Origin: Arthrobacter sp. H16F315
GTDB lineage: Bacteria > Actinomycetota > Actinomycetes > Actinomycetales > Micrococcaceae
Direction: 5' to 3'
NCBI RefSeq assembly: GCF_024124825.1
Contig: NZ_JAMXSS010000004.1
Location: 111,065-175,064, forward strand
Length of the DNA: 64,000 nt
Shown here: positions 8,009-16,751 of the stretch, piece by piece
Position numbering within the stretch: position 1 is the first letter of the stretch
Layout: each line of letters opens with the position of its first letter
Made by a program: the position numbers and the translations under genes
Notes under the pieces: generated by a model
The model's input: the letters and a program-made list of their open reading frames with translations, nothing else
What the model was told of the DNA's origin: nothing
Databases searched by the model: none

Positions 8009-10564
8009 TTAGTCAGGACGCCGTGCCATCACCGGCTCTATGGGCGCACCCGGCGCCCTGACGAAACCCTTTTCCGCCCCCGGTTCGCGGTAGGCGAGGA
8101 GGCGGAGGGCGTTGGCGACGACGAGCAGGGTGGATCCTTCGTGGATCAGGACGGCGAGGCCGATGCCGATGGTCCCGGTGATAGTTGCCGGGATCAGGAC
8201 AGCAACGACCCCCAGGCTTGCCCAGAGGTTCTGGCGGATGATCCGGCTGGAGCGCCGGCTGAGGTTCACGGCGAAGGGGAGCCGCTCGAGGTCATCTCCC
8301 ATGAGCGCGACGTCGGCGGTTTCCATGGCCACGTCCGAGCCGGCGGCGCCCATGGCGATCCCGACGGTGGCATTCGCCATCGCGGGTGCGTCGTTGACGC
8401 CGTCGCCGACCATGGCGACCTTGTGTTCCCTGGTGCGCAGCTCGATCACTGCCTTGACTTTGTCTTCAGGCATCAGGTCACCGCGGGCCTCGTCGAGTCC
8501 GAGTTGTCCGGCGACGGCGTCCGCTACGGTCTGGTTGTCTCCGGAGAGCATGATCATGTGACGGATGCCGGCCTGGCGCAGCCGGGAAACGACCTGTTGC
8601 GCGGAGGCGCGGGGGGTGTCCATGAGGCCGAGAACGCCGAGGTACCGGGTCCCCCGGCGGATGACCATGGTGGTCCGCCCGGATGCCTCGAGCCGGGCTG
8701 TCGATTCCGTGATTTCCGCAGGTAACGGTGCGCCGCCGATCTCGCTGAAGAGCCGTTGCTTGCCGATATGGATCTCTTCACCGTCGATCAGGGCGCTGAC
8801 GCCGCGGCCGGTAATGCTGGCGACCGCACCGGCCTTGAGCAGCGGCGTCCCGTCGAGCCGGGCGCGCGCGGCCTGCACGATGGCGGCGGCCAGCGGGTGA
8901 TCACTCTGTGATTCGACGGCGAGGGCGACGCTGAGCAGTTCAGATTCCGTGACCCCTTCGACGGGCTCGACGTCGGTCATTTCCGGTTTGCCCTCGGTGA
9001 GGGTTCCGGTTTTGTCGAAGGCTATCGCGCGCAGGGTGCCGAGGTTCTCCAGCGCGCCGCCGCCCTTGATGAGCAGGCCGCCGCGCGCGGCCCGGGCGAG
9101 CCCGCTCAGCACCGCGCTCGGGGTGGAGATTGCCAGAGCGCAGGGACTGGCGGCGACCAGGACTGCCATGGCCCGGTACAGGGTGGCGGAGAACGGTTCG
9201 TCAATGACCAGGCCGGCGAACAGCAGCACGACGACCAAGGTCAGGACCGCGGGTACGAACACCCGCTGGAACCGGTCGGTGAAGCGCTGGGTGGGTGAGG
9301 TCTGGGCCTGGGCTTCGCTCACCATCCGCACGACCCGGGCGAGCGTGGAATCCTTGGACAGCCGGGTGACCTCGATTTCCAGAACGCCGGGTCCGTTGAC
9401 GGTGCCGGCGTAGATCCGGCTTTCCGCGGGGATGTCCTGGCCGCTGCGGGGCGTTCCCCGGCTGATCGGGGCCTTATCCACCGGGATGCTCTCCCCGGTC
9501 ACGGCGGCCTGATCGACACTGCTGTGGCCGACGGTGACGAAACCGTCGGAGGGGATGCGGGTGTTCGGTTTGATGATGACCGTGTCGCCGAGCCGGAGTT
9601 GCCCGACCGGGATTTCCTGCTCAGTCCCGCCGCGCTTCACGACCGCGGTGGCGGGGGCGAGTTCGGCCAGTGCCTGGATCGCCCGCCGTGCCCGTCCCAT
9701 GGCATAGCTTTCCAGGGCGTGGCCGATGCTGAACAAGGCCAGCAGCAGGGCGCCCTCGGCCAGGTCCCCGAGCACGGCCGCGCCGGCGGCTGCGACCAGC
9801 ATCAAAAAGTCGATTTCGAACCGTTTGGCCATCACCGTCTGGATGGCTTCCTTGAGCGTGTAGTAGCCGCCAAAGAAATACGCCGCGATGTACAGGGCCG
9901 TCGAGACGGCGTCCGGCACCGCAGGGCTCAGCCCGAGGAAGAAGCCCGTCGCCAGCGTCAGAGCGCACAGCACAGCAAAAATCAGTTCGCTGCGCTCCCC
10001 GAAGATCCCGCCGTGCTTATGGTCATGATCTTCGTGCTTCTCATGCCCTTCGGCCCCTGGCACGGCCGCCGCGCCGCCGCCGGACTCAGCGGCCTCAGGG
10101 CCTTCTGCGGCGCGGGGCCGGCTCGTGCGCGGTGGTGTCCCGAAGCGCTCCAGCAGGTCCACGATCGCCGGATCCGAGGTTTGGTCGGCGAAGTATTCGA
10201 CCGCGACGGAACCCGTCGGGGAGACGTGGGCTTCGGCGATCCCCGGAGCGTTGCGCAGCCGCTGTTCAAGCAGCTGGGCCCGGGCGGGCCGTGACACGCC
10301 GTCCACGTCGAGGCTGAGGTGCCCGAAGTCGCTGTCGACCCGGGCACCCAGGGACAGAGCGAGTTCCCGGATGCGTTGCAGGCTGATGATGTCGGGTTCG
10401 AAATGCACGCACAGCTGCGCCGCGGCTTCCCCTTCTTTGACGTGGGCGCTGATGACGCCCTCACGGGCCTGCAGGCCCGCGGTGAGGCGCTGGACGCAGG
10501 CATCCTTTTCGTCCAGCGCCTCGGGAAGCACGGTGTTCAGGTCAAGTTGTGTGTCGGTGGCCAT
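8009..10564 (-). CDS. P1B-4-type heavy-metal ATPase (Co/Fe/Zn/Cd exporter)
   Basis: About 851 residues from ATG 10564 (a GTG at 10591 is the alternative). The N-terminus has degenerate HMA-like folds without the CxxC pair and a His-rich stretch HEKHEDHDHKHGG near residue 175. Then come TGES, the transport motif SPCALA in helix 6, DKTGTLT with the phosphorylated Asp, GDGVNDAPAMA, and a last-helix HEGST. SPC plus HEGST defines subgroup P1B-4, whose members export Co2+, Fe2+ or related ions. It is the last gene of a minus-strand operon with zf-TFIIB and ArsR genes. CadA/ZntA-type ATPases would have CPC instead. Confidence 0.9.
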   Translation of the reverse strand: MATDTQLDLNTVLPEALDEKDACVQRLTAGLQAREGVISAHVKEGEAAAQLCVHFEPDIISLQRIRELALSLGARVDSDFGHLSLDVDGVSRPARAQLLEQRLRNAPGIAEAHVSPTGSVAVEYFADQTSDPAIVDLLERFGTPPRTSRPRAAEGPEAAESGGGAAAVPGAEGHEKHEDHDHKHGGIFGERSELIFAVLCALTLATGFFLGLSPAVPDAVSTALYIAAYFFGGYYTLKEAIQTVMAKRFEIDFLMLVAAAGAAVLGDLAEGALLLALFSIGHALESYAMGRARRAIQALAELAPATAVVKRGGTEQEIPVGQLRLGDTVIIKPNTRIPSDGFVTVGHSSVDQAAVTGESIPVDKAPISRGTPRSGQDIPAESRIYAGTVNGPGVLEIEVTRLSKDSTLARVVRMVSEAQAQTSPTQRFTDRFQRVFVPAVLTLVVVLLFAGLVIDEPFSATLYRAMAVLVAASPCALAISTPSAVLSGLARAARGGLLIKGGGALENLGTLRAIAFDKTGTLTEGKPEMTDVEPVEGVTESELLSVALAVESQSDHPLAAAIVQAARARLDGTPLLKAGAVASITGRGVSALIDGEEIHIGKQRLFSEIGGAPLPAEITESTARLEASGRTTMVIRRGTRYLGVLGLMDTPRASAQQVVSRLRQAGIRHMIMLSGDNQTVADAVAGQLGLDEARGDLMPEDKVKAVIELRTREHKVAMVGDGVNDAPAMANATVGIAMGAAGSDVAMETADVALMGDDLERLPFAVNLSRRSSRIIRQNLWASLGVVAVLIPATITGTIGIGLAVLIHEGSTLLVVANALRLLAYREPGAEKGFVRAPGAPIEPVMARRPD

Positions 10565-10630
10565 GGGTGCCGTTCTTGGGATTCGGGACACGAGGTCCGC
10601 TGCGGATGGAAAAGCGGGGCGTGCCAGGCC

Positions 10631-10939
10631 TTACCCGAAGAGGTCCCCGAGGAATCCGCCGCGCTTGCGGCCATCGCGCCTGTCCACGTGGCCGGAACCG
10701 CGGCCGTCGTGGCCACCGTGATGGCCCTCCCTCCGGTCAGAACCCTGCGGCTGACCGAATCCCGGGCCCGGCGGTGCGTAGAAGGAGCTTTCGGCATCGA
10801 TCAGGGATTCCAGTTCGCCGCGGTCCAGGAAAATACCGCGGCACCCGGTGCATTGATCGATGACGATGCCGTTGCGTTCGTAGGGGCGCATTTCTGCCCC
10901 GCATTTGGGGCAGGTCAGTGCGGCGGGTGAAACGTTCAT
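10631..10939 (-). CDS. zf-TFIIB domain small protein
   Basis: 102 residues. A CPKC...CTGC zinc ribbon is followed by the family motif GIFLDRGELE, then a Gly/His/Arg-rich tail ending in GGFLGDLFG. Proteins of this family are small zinc-ribbon proteins of unknown biochemical role. Start ATG 10939 overlaps the stop of the upstream ArsR gene (ATGA), and the ATPase start is about 65 bases downstream, so the three form one operon. The His-rich tail could bind metal (inference). Confidence 0.85.
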   Translation of the reverse strand: MNVSPAALTCPKCGAEMRPYERNGIVIDQCTGCRGIFLDRGELESLIDAESSFYAPPGPGFGQPQGSDRREGHHGGHDGRGSGHVDRRDGRKRGGFLGDLFG

Positions 10940-11400
10940 GACGGCTCCTGATGGAAAGGGTGCATGGATGGTTCGGAACCGGCCGGAACGGCTGCGCTGG
11001 TGGCCGGAGAATGGCCGACGTGAGTGATGGCCAAATCAAGAAGCATCCTGACGTGGCTGTCATCCAGCCGGTAGAAAACGTGCCGGCCCGTGCGGCGGCC
11101 CGCAACGACGCGCTGCGCCCGCATGAGCCGAAGTGCCTGGCTCACTGAGGATTCACTGAGCCCGCTCACCGAAGCCAGATCATGGACACAGACCTCACCT
11201 GCTTCAAGCAAAGCGGCCAGAATCCGGATACGGCCAGGGTCGGCCATCAGCCGGAACACCTCTGCCAGGCGCACCACGTCGGCCGCGGGCGGCAGGGAAT
11301 TGCGGAGGGCATCGACCCGCGCCCCTTCACCGGCCAACCGGGGCCCGGACACCCCTGGGGGCTTGGAAAATGCCGAACATGAATGGTCATATGAACACAT
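10936..11400 (-). CDS. ArsR/NmtR-like metal-sensing repressor of the P1B-4 operon
   Basis: Winged-helix ArsR protein with a C-terminal DDSHVRMLLDLAITHVGH helix that has the alpha5 D-x-H...H-x2-H metal site; the alpha3 position reads CVHD rather than CVCD. The start is uncertain. ATG 11400 lies inside a large palindrome, so a downstream GTG 11352 is possible if the palindrome covers the promoter. It is first in the operon with zf-TFIIB and the P1B-4 ATPase and is expected to repress it until Co/Ni/Zn-type ions bind. Confidence 0.82.
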   Translation of the reverse strand: MCSYDHSCSAFSKPPGVSGPRLAGEGARVDALRNSLPPAADVVRLAEVFRLMADPGRIRILAALLEAGEVCVHDLASVSGLSESSVSQALRLMRAQRVVAGRRTGRHVFYRLDDSHVRMLLDLAITHVGHSPATSAAVPAGSEPSMHPFHQEPS

Positions 11401-11417
11401 TATCATTTGTTCATATG
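11388..11417. promoter_or_regulatory. 30-bp palindromic ArsR-type operator
   Basis: CATATGAACA, ten bases, then TGTTCATATG: perfect 10-bp arms 11388-11397 and 11408-11417. The arms match the ATATGAA...TTCATAT style of SmtB/ArsR operators. On the minus strand a TTGCCA (11424-11419) and a TAAT-rich -10 region fall inside or beside it, so bound repressor would block RNA polymerase. Confidence 0.7.
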
Positions 11418-11590
11418 TTGGCAATGGCACACGATCGCGGCGAAGCCGTAGCGCTGAACGGCTGCATACGGGGCCGGAGATAGGGTTTTATCAACGACCG
11501 GGTAAGAATCGTGCGTGGGGGCGTGGCGGACCAGGACGGTAGAAGGTCGCATGGCCCGGGGACCCGGAGATGCCAGGATCCCAAGGCAGC

Positions 11591-12324
11591 CTAGAGGCCG
11601 GCCATGACATAGATGGTGAGGAAGCCGAGGAAAAACATGGCGCCCAGGAAGGCGGTTTCGGTGTGCTCGTGGGCCTCAGTCAGCAGTTCCTCAACTACCA
11701 GGTACAGGAGTGCGGCGGCACCGAAGGCAAGTACCAGGGCCAGGGTTTGGTTGCTCGCCCCGCCAAGGGCAGCCGCTCCACCAACGGCTCCAACGCCCGT
11801 GAGCAGGCCCAGACTGCTGGTCGTAGCAACCGCCCGGGTCCGCGACAGGCCGTTCCGGGTCAGCTTGATCGTGACAGACAGGCCTATGAAGAGTATTTCG
11901 ATGGTAAGAGCAATCGTCAGGATCAGGCCCTGTCGCGCACCGAGCGACGCCCCCAGACCGACGAGGATGCCGTCCAGGAGCAGGTCGATTCCCACGGCCA
12001 CGAGCAAGCCCACCGGCAGCCCGGACCCAGGCGTTTCCTGCTTCTGCTCAAGCCGCCGGCCGAGCGCGCCAAGAGCCAACATAACCGCCGTACCAGCAAC
12101 GAACCCGGCGATGGCCCAGGGCAGGCTTCCTTCGTTCCGCAGGTCCGGGAGCACCTCACCGGCCAGTGCTGCCAAAACGACCCCCGCGGCGAAATGCTGG
12201 ACAGCGCTGGTGGTCTTCGGGCCCGGGGACGCAGAACGGCAATGACCGATCCGATGATGGCCGCCGCCACGGGAAAGGCCACAAAAACTGCAGCATCTGC
12301 AACAGCCGCTGCTGTTCCTGTCAT
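11591..12324 (-). pseudogene. ZIP-family metal permease, frameshifted
   Basis: Start ATG 12324 (MTGTAAAVADAAV) with a first helix. After VLRPRA the frame is wrong, and the correct ZIP continuation, KTTSAVQHFAAGVVLAALAG, is found one base out of phase. The break maps to the GGGCCCGGGG stretch at 12219-12228, where one added base restores an open frame to 11591. The rest has the expected helices, including LPVGLLVAVGIDLLLDGI. ZIP proteins import or exchange divalent metals. It has its own promoter region and faces no operon partner. It differs from the ZIP at 54804. Confidence 0.75.
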
Positions 12325-12599
12325 GATGTCATCTCCCGGAGCTTGTGCCCGGACGTGACCAAGGCGTGGGGTTTGATGATGGAGCGGCGGACCGAGAGGG
12401 CCTCCGTCCGCGGTACGGCGAGCACGGTGGCGCCACCACCAGCGAGACCAGTCCACCATGGCAGGGTACCTTCCCCTTCGCCGGCCGGGGCTCATTCCGC
12501 GGTCGTTCGAGCATTATCGGACAATCATGATTCGGCTCGCCCCTTACCGGAAGTTCAGCACAAGACCTTGCCGGCCCAGGCCTACGGAGTGATTGCTTC

Positions 12600-12790
12600 C
12601 CACTAAATAGCCGGCCGCCGAGGGAAATGTTGGCGCCCCGGGATTCCCGCGGGTATTCGTTGACGGAGCCCTCTCCGGCGATGTAATTCATATTGTGACC
12701 CGCCGGCGCCCGATCGGTGAGGCCATCCTGTGCTCCGCAGCCTGCCACTGCGATTGCGGCTGCCCCAGCCCGGGGGCGGCCCTGCGGTGG
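12600..12790 (-). pseudogene. Fragment of a TlpA/redoxin-like lipoprotein N-terminus
   Basis: One minus-strand frame reads as a lipoprotein start (hydrophobic AAAAIAVAGCGAQDGLTD) followed by NYIAGEGSVNEYPRESRG. This is the usual N-terminal region of actinobacterial TlpA-like thiol-disulfide lipoproteins. No proper start and no thioredoxin domain follow, so it is a relic. The rest of 12325-13076 shows no gene I can support. The assignment rests on memory of family N-termini and is tentative. Confidence 0.35.
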
Positions 12791-13076
12791 GAAAATTTGA
12801 CCGAATCACCTGATCGTATGAAGATATTCACAATCCTCTAGTTTTACCGACTGTAGAAAAGCTCGCAGCAGCCGGCATGCGGCTGGTGTTGGATTGTCAC
12901 GGAATTGTAACGGAAAGCCTTTGGTTGTAGCGTTGATTCAGGAATTTCTGTACTAGAACTTCCGCTCCCGCCTCCAAGCCAGGGTGCCTGCCGCGGGTCA
13001 CGCATGTCCGCGATTCGGCGCCCCGGAGCAACTCGCTTGCCCCGGCCATCGATCGCAGCGACCCGAAAGGATCCCC

Positions 13077-13850
13077 GTGCCAGTCCCTTCCCGCCGCCGA
13101 CACCGCATCGCGACACCGAACGAGCGCCGGCGCCACCGGGCCGCCCCTGCTGCGGCAGGCCGCCACTTCACACGCGGCGCCGAACCCGGGTCCGTTGGCC
13201 GCGGGTGGATCCCCGGCGTGTCAGCGCTGGCGACAGCCGTGCTCCTCGCTACCGGCCTCCCTGCCGCTCACGCCCAGCTCGGACATGAGATATCCGGACC
13301 GGCAGCTGCGCAGGTGGCACCCGAGATAGCAAGGCCGGCCGTCGAAGCATCCGCCGCGGCCACCGTCACCTTCCCCAGGACAGCTATCACCACCATCGCC
13401 GCGCCCGCCACGGCCGCCCAAGTAGCGGCAGTTGTGTCCTCGGCCCCGGCTTCCAAGGGCCTCGGCGCTCCCCTGGCCGCCATGTCTGTCACCTCACCGT
13501 TCGGGCTCCGCACCAGCCCCATCACGGGCGGACCCGGGGAATTGCACACCGGACTGGACCTGCAGGCAGCATGCCGGACGGCCGTATTCGCCGCCGGAGC
13601 GGGCACGGTCGTGGAGGCCGGCTGGTCCCCGAATGGCGGCGGCAACCGGATCGTAGTAGAGCACGGCAACGGCGTGAAAAGCACCTATAACCACCTGTCC
13701 TCCATTGAGACAACCATCGGGGCTGGCGTGACCCGGGGTCAGAGGTTGGCCGGAGCCGGAACGACAGGCAACTCCACCGGCTGCCACCTCCACTTCGAAG
13801 TCGTGCGCAACGGGCTCACCGTCGACCCCCAAGGCTGGATACGACCATGA
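13077..13850 (+). CDS. Secreted M23-family zinc metallopeptidase (cell-wall hydrolase)
   Basis: I chose GTG 13077 because GAAAGGA precedes it by five bases; about 257 residues. An Arg-rich N-terminus is followed by a signal helix (VSALATAVLLATGLPAAHAQ), an Ala/Thr/Pro-rich linker, and a C-terminal LytM/M23 domain with zinc ligands in HTGLD and HLHFEV. M23 enzymes cleave peptidoglycan cross-links. Its stop overlaps the next start (ATGA), linking it to DUF305 and DUF3105 genes. The upstream 200 bases contain a TTGATT...TACTAG promoter-like pair near 12930-12955 but no riboswitch I can identify. Confidence 0.88.
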   Translation: MPVPSRRRHRIATPNERRRHRAAPAAAGRHFTRGAEPGSVGRGWIPGVSALATAVLLATGLPAAHAQLGHEISGPAAAQVAPEIARPAVEASAAATVTFPRTAITTIAAPATAAQVAAVVSSAPASKGLGAPLAAMSVTSPFGLRTSPITGGPGELHTGLDLQAACRTAVFAAGAGTVVEAGWSPNGGGNRIVVEHGNGVKSTYNHLSSIETTIGAGVTRGQRLAGAGTTGNSTGCHLHFEVVRNGLTVDPQGWIRP

Positions 13851-14536
13851 CCGACGACTGGTCCGAGCCACGCGCCGGGACGCCGCGACGGCACCCGGCA
13901 AGAACATCGGAGCGTCGTCCCCAACGCCTCTGGATCGTCTTCGTGGTCGTCACAGTCCTCACCGCCGCAGCCTTCTTCGCCATCGGCCGGCTGTCCGCCG
14001 GACCCAAGGCCGTGCCGGACGCGGGAGCGGACGCCGGATTTGCCCGCGACATGCAGGCACACCACGCCCAGGCCGTGGAGATGGCGCTGTTGATCCGGGA
14101 CAAATCGGGCAACGAGGAAATTCGGGCAATCGCCTACGACATCGCCACCACGCAGCAGCACCAGAACGGCCAAATGTTTGCCTGGCTCCAGGACTGGGGC
14201 CTGTCCCCGTCAGGACCGACACCGCCGATGGCGTGGATGCGGGCAGGAGGCGGCACCCATCAGGGCGCCACGCACACCGGGCAGGGCCCCGCCGAAGGAA
14301 CCATGGAAGGGATGGCCACGCCCGACCAGATGCACGCACTGCGCAACGCAGCCGGGCCCGAAGCTGACCGGCTCTTCACGGACCTGATGATCCGCCACCA
14401 TCAGGGCGGGGTCGCCATGGCCAGAGCCGCCGTCGAACTCGCAGAGACCGCCCGGGTTAAGGACTTCGCCGCCCGGATCCTGGAAGCCCAGACCGCGGAA
14501 ATCACTGCCCTTCAAGAGCTGCGCGTCAGACTCTAA
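13847..14536 (+). CDS. DUF305 domain exported protein
   Basis: 229 residues with an N-terminal membrane helix (LWIVFVVVTVLTAAAFFAIG) and two DUF305 histidine motifs, DMQAHHAQAVEMA and LMIRHHQGGVAMA, in a ferritin-like four-helix arrangement. A Met/His-rich linker separates the two halves. DUF305 proteins are extracytoplasmic and common in copper-resistance clusters; the paired histidines suggest metal binding. The start codon overlaps the M23 peptidase stop by four bases. Confidence 0.87.
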   Translation: MTDDWSEPRAGTPRRHPARTSERRPQRLWIVFVVVTVLTAAAFFAIGRLSAGPKAVPDAGADAGFARDMQAHHAQAVEMALLIRDKSGNEEIRAIAYDIATTQQHQNGQMFAWLQDWGLSPSGPTPPMAWMRAGGGTHQGATHTGQGPAEGTMEGMATPDQMHALRNAAGPEADRLFTDLMIRHHQGGVAMARAAVELAETARVKDFAARILEAQTAEITALQELRVRL

Positions 14537-14567
14537 CCATTGATTCCGAAGAAAGCGAGAAAGCCCC

Positions 14568-15203
14568 ATGGCTGCACCGAGGAAGACGTCCGAGGAACGC
14601 ACCGCGATTCTCAAAGCGCTGCAGGCAAAGCAGCGCGCTGCCAGAAGACGCCGGGCCTGGCTGATCTACGGCACCGGCGCGGTGCTCGTCGGCTCAATCA
14701 TCGCGGCAGTGACCTTCGTGGTCGTCGGCGAGGTCCGGCAGCGCGAAGAGACCAAGGCAGCGGCTTCCCGCCCGGTGGAAGGCGAGCAGGACTACCCCGA
14801 CCAGTCCAGGAACCACACCCGCGAACCCGTCAACTACCCGCGGACACCGGCCACGGGCGGGGACCACGCACCGGTGTGGACGAACTGCGGCATCTATACG
14901 GCCCCTGTTAAACAGACCCAGGCGGTGCACTCCCTCGAGCACGGAGCCGTGTGGCTCTCCTACCGGCCGGATCTGGCAAAAGACCAGATCGCAGAGCTAA
15001 CCGACCTCGCCGGCACGCAGGACTACCTCTTGCTCAGCCCGGTCACCGATCAGGCCTCCCCGGTGACCGCCACTGCATGGGGAAAACAGCTCTCCACAGA
15101 CAACGCGGCAGACGAGCGCCTGGCGGCCTTCATCACGAAGTACCGGCAAGGCCCCCAAACCCCTGAGCCCGGCGCAGTTTGCACCGGCGGCGTCCAGGGC
15201 TGA
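14568..15203 (+). CDS. DUF3105 domain membrane-anchored protein
   Basis: 211 residues: a basic N-terminus, one helix (WLIYGTGAVLVGSIIAAVTF), then an extracytoplasmic domain with the DUF3105 motifs VNYPRTPATGGDHAPVWTNC and VHSLEHGAVWLSYRPDL. The His and Cys residues are conserved in the family, whose activity is unknown. It starts 31 bases after the DUF305 stop with a GAAAGCGAG-type ribosome site and is probably cotranscribed. DUF305-DUF3105 pairs are frequent in actinobacteria. Confidence 0.87.
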   Translation: MAAPRKTSEERTAILKALQAKQRAARRRRAWLIYGTGAVLVGSIIAAVTFVVVGEVRQREETKAAASRPVEGEQDYPDQSRNHTREPVNYPRTPATGGDHAPVWTNCGIYTAPVKQTQAVHSLEHGAVWLSYRPDLAKDQIAELTDLAGTQDYLLLSPVTDQASPVTATAWGKQLSTDNAADERLAAFITKYRQGPQTPEPGAVCTGGVQG

Positions 15204-15501
15204 CCCGAAACGCTCCACCCAGCTAACTGCGCCGTCGGGGCAAGCAGCCGCGACCAGAGCCATCGAAGGGCAGCGACCGCGCCGAGCGCCTACGACGGCG
15301 TAGTCAACCATGGCGGACGAGATGGATACCCGGAACCTTATCGCGTCGTTGGCATGCTTATCGGCGCTGCAGCGCCAATCCATCGTCCTTGCCGATTCCG
15401 GATCTTTGACCCATCGGTGATTGCGTCAACTTGGTTGACCGGGCTTCAATTGCCGTATTTAAATGCTCAGGTGTTGCGACGATGGTTCGAATGCACCCTT
15501 A
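15204..15501. other. Intergenic stretch without a gene
   Basis: This is about 300 bases between convergent DUF3105 and lgt. It is slightly A+T-richer near 15430-15470. I see no convincing open frame, repeat or strong terminator. Confidence 0.5.
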
Positions 15502-16460
15502 TCATCGCAATCGGTGGCGATCGTTTCTGCCGTCCGGCGTATCCAGGCGAGGCTCGGGAGGGCGCCCGTCAGTGTGGGTTTCAACGGCGCCGACCGTGTC
15601 GGAGTTTCCGGGGGTCGCTTCGGACCGTGGCCGGGATCTCAGGACCAGGAAGAGACCGAGGCCGGCAAGAAAGAGCAGAGCGGAAACCCAGGTGTTCACG
15701 CGCAGCCCCATGATCGTGTTGGCATAGTCAGAGCGCATCAGCTCGAAGGCAAAGCGGCCGGCTGTGTAGAAGACGATGTAGAGGGCGAACACCGATCCGG
15801 CGCCGAGCTTGTACCTGCGATCCAGGAGCATCAGCAGCGACGCGGCGGCCACGCACCACAAGGACTCGTAGAGAAACGTCGGCTGGAAGTATCCAAGGAC
15901 CTCCGGGGTGCCATCGGCAGCGGTCACCGCCCGGCCGGTGGCCGGGTTCATGGCGTGGATCTGAAGTTTCCACGGCAGAGCCGTCGGCTCCCCGTAAAGC
16001 TCATTATTGAACCAGTTACCCCAGCGGCCCAGTCCCTGTGCCAGGAGCAGCCCCGGGGCGGCGGCGTCCGCGAATGTTGCCAAGCGGACGCCGGTCCGTC
16101 GTGCCCCAATGGCGGCGCCGACAAGGCCGAGGGCGACGGCGCCCCAGATTCCGAGCCCGCCTTCCCAGATTCGGAAAGCCCCCAAGGGTCCTTGCCCGGG
16201 CCGAAATACAGCTGGTTATCTGTAATGACGTGATAGACCCTGCCGCCGATGATGCCGAACGGAACGGCCCACACGATGATGTCCAGGGCCTGCGCAGTTG
16301 TACCGCCCCGGGCCCGGAGACGGCGGGCACTCAGCCAGGTCCCCAGAACGATGCCTCCCAGGATGCAGAGCGCGTAGAAGCGTATGGTCAGCGGCCCGAG
16401 TTCGAAAGCGCTGACCGTCGGCGACGGTATGAAGAAATCCGGCAGTACTGAAGCTCGCAA
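15502..16460 (-). pseudogene. lgt: Prolipoprotein diacylglyceryl transferase, frameshifted
   Basis: Start TTG 16460 (MRASVLPDFFIPSP). The N-terminal frame covers the first helices to GPGKDPWG, then breaks at a C5 run (16179-16183, plus strand). One added base restores GAFRIWEGGLGIWG and the Lgt signature GRWGNWFNNELYGEPT. Helices continue to a hydrophilic tail. Lgt transfers diacylglycerol to the lipobox cysteine of lipoproteins. A plasmid copy beside TlpA-like and copper genes may serve accessory lipoproteins. If the indel is an assembly error it is intact. Confidence 0.85.
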
Positions 16461-16751
16461 AGAACCCGTCCCTTAGATAGGAGAAGCGGGCCATGATGCC
16501 CTTCTAGATGGTATGCGCTACGACGTTGGATGAATGGTCGCCAGGCATGGATCCGTCAGTCCACCGCGAGTGCCCCCGCCAGCCTGTCCGCGTCCCGCCT
16601 CGCTCCTCACGCTTCGCGCCGGGGACCTTTCATAACGTGGGAACTCGCCCTCCAGCCGGCGGCTCCTGGAAAACATCAGCGAAAGCCACTAAGTTTATAG
16701 GTGCACACGTAGGCACTTGTTGATATATCCCCGATGATCCAAGGAGTCCCT

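Noticed and set aside
12329-12748. 139-codon minus frame as a full gene
   Set aside because: Only its first third resembles a protein (lipoprotein N-terminus); the remainder is Arg/Pro/Ser-rich and antisense-like, so only a fragment was annotated.
12860-13076. Possible c-di-AMP (ydaO-type) riboswitch before the M23 peptidase
   Set aside because: Peptidoglycan hydrolase genes in actinobacteria often have one, but the conserved core segments are not present here.
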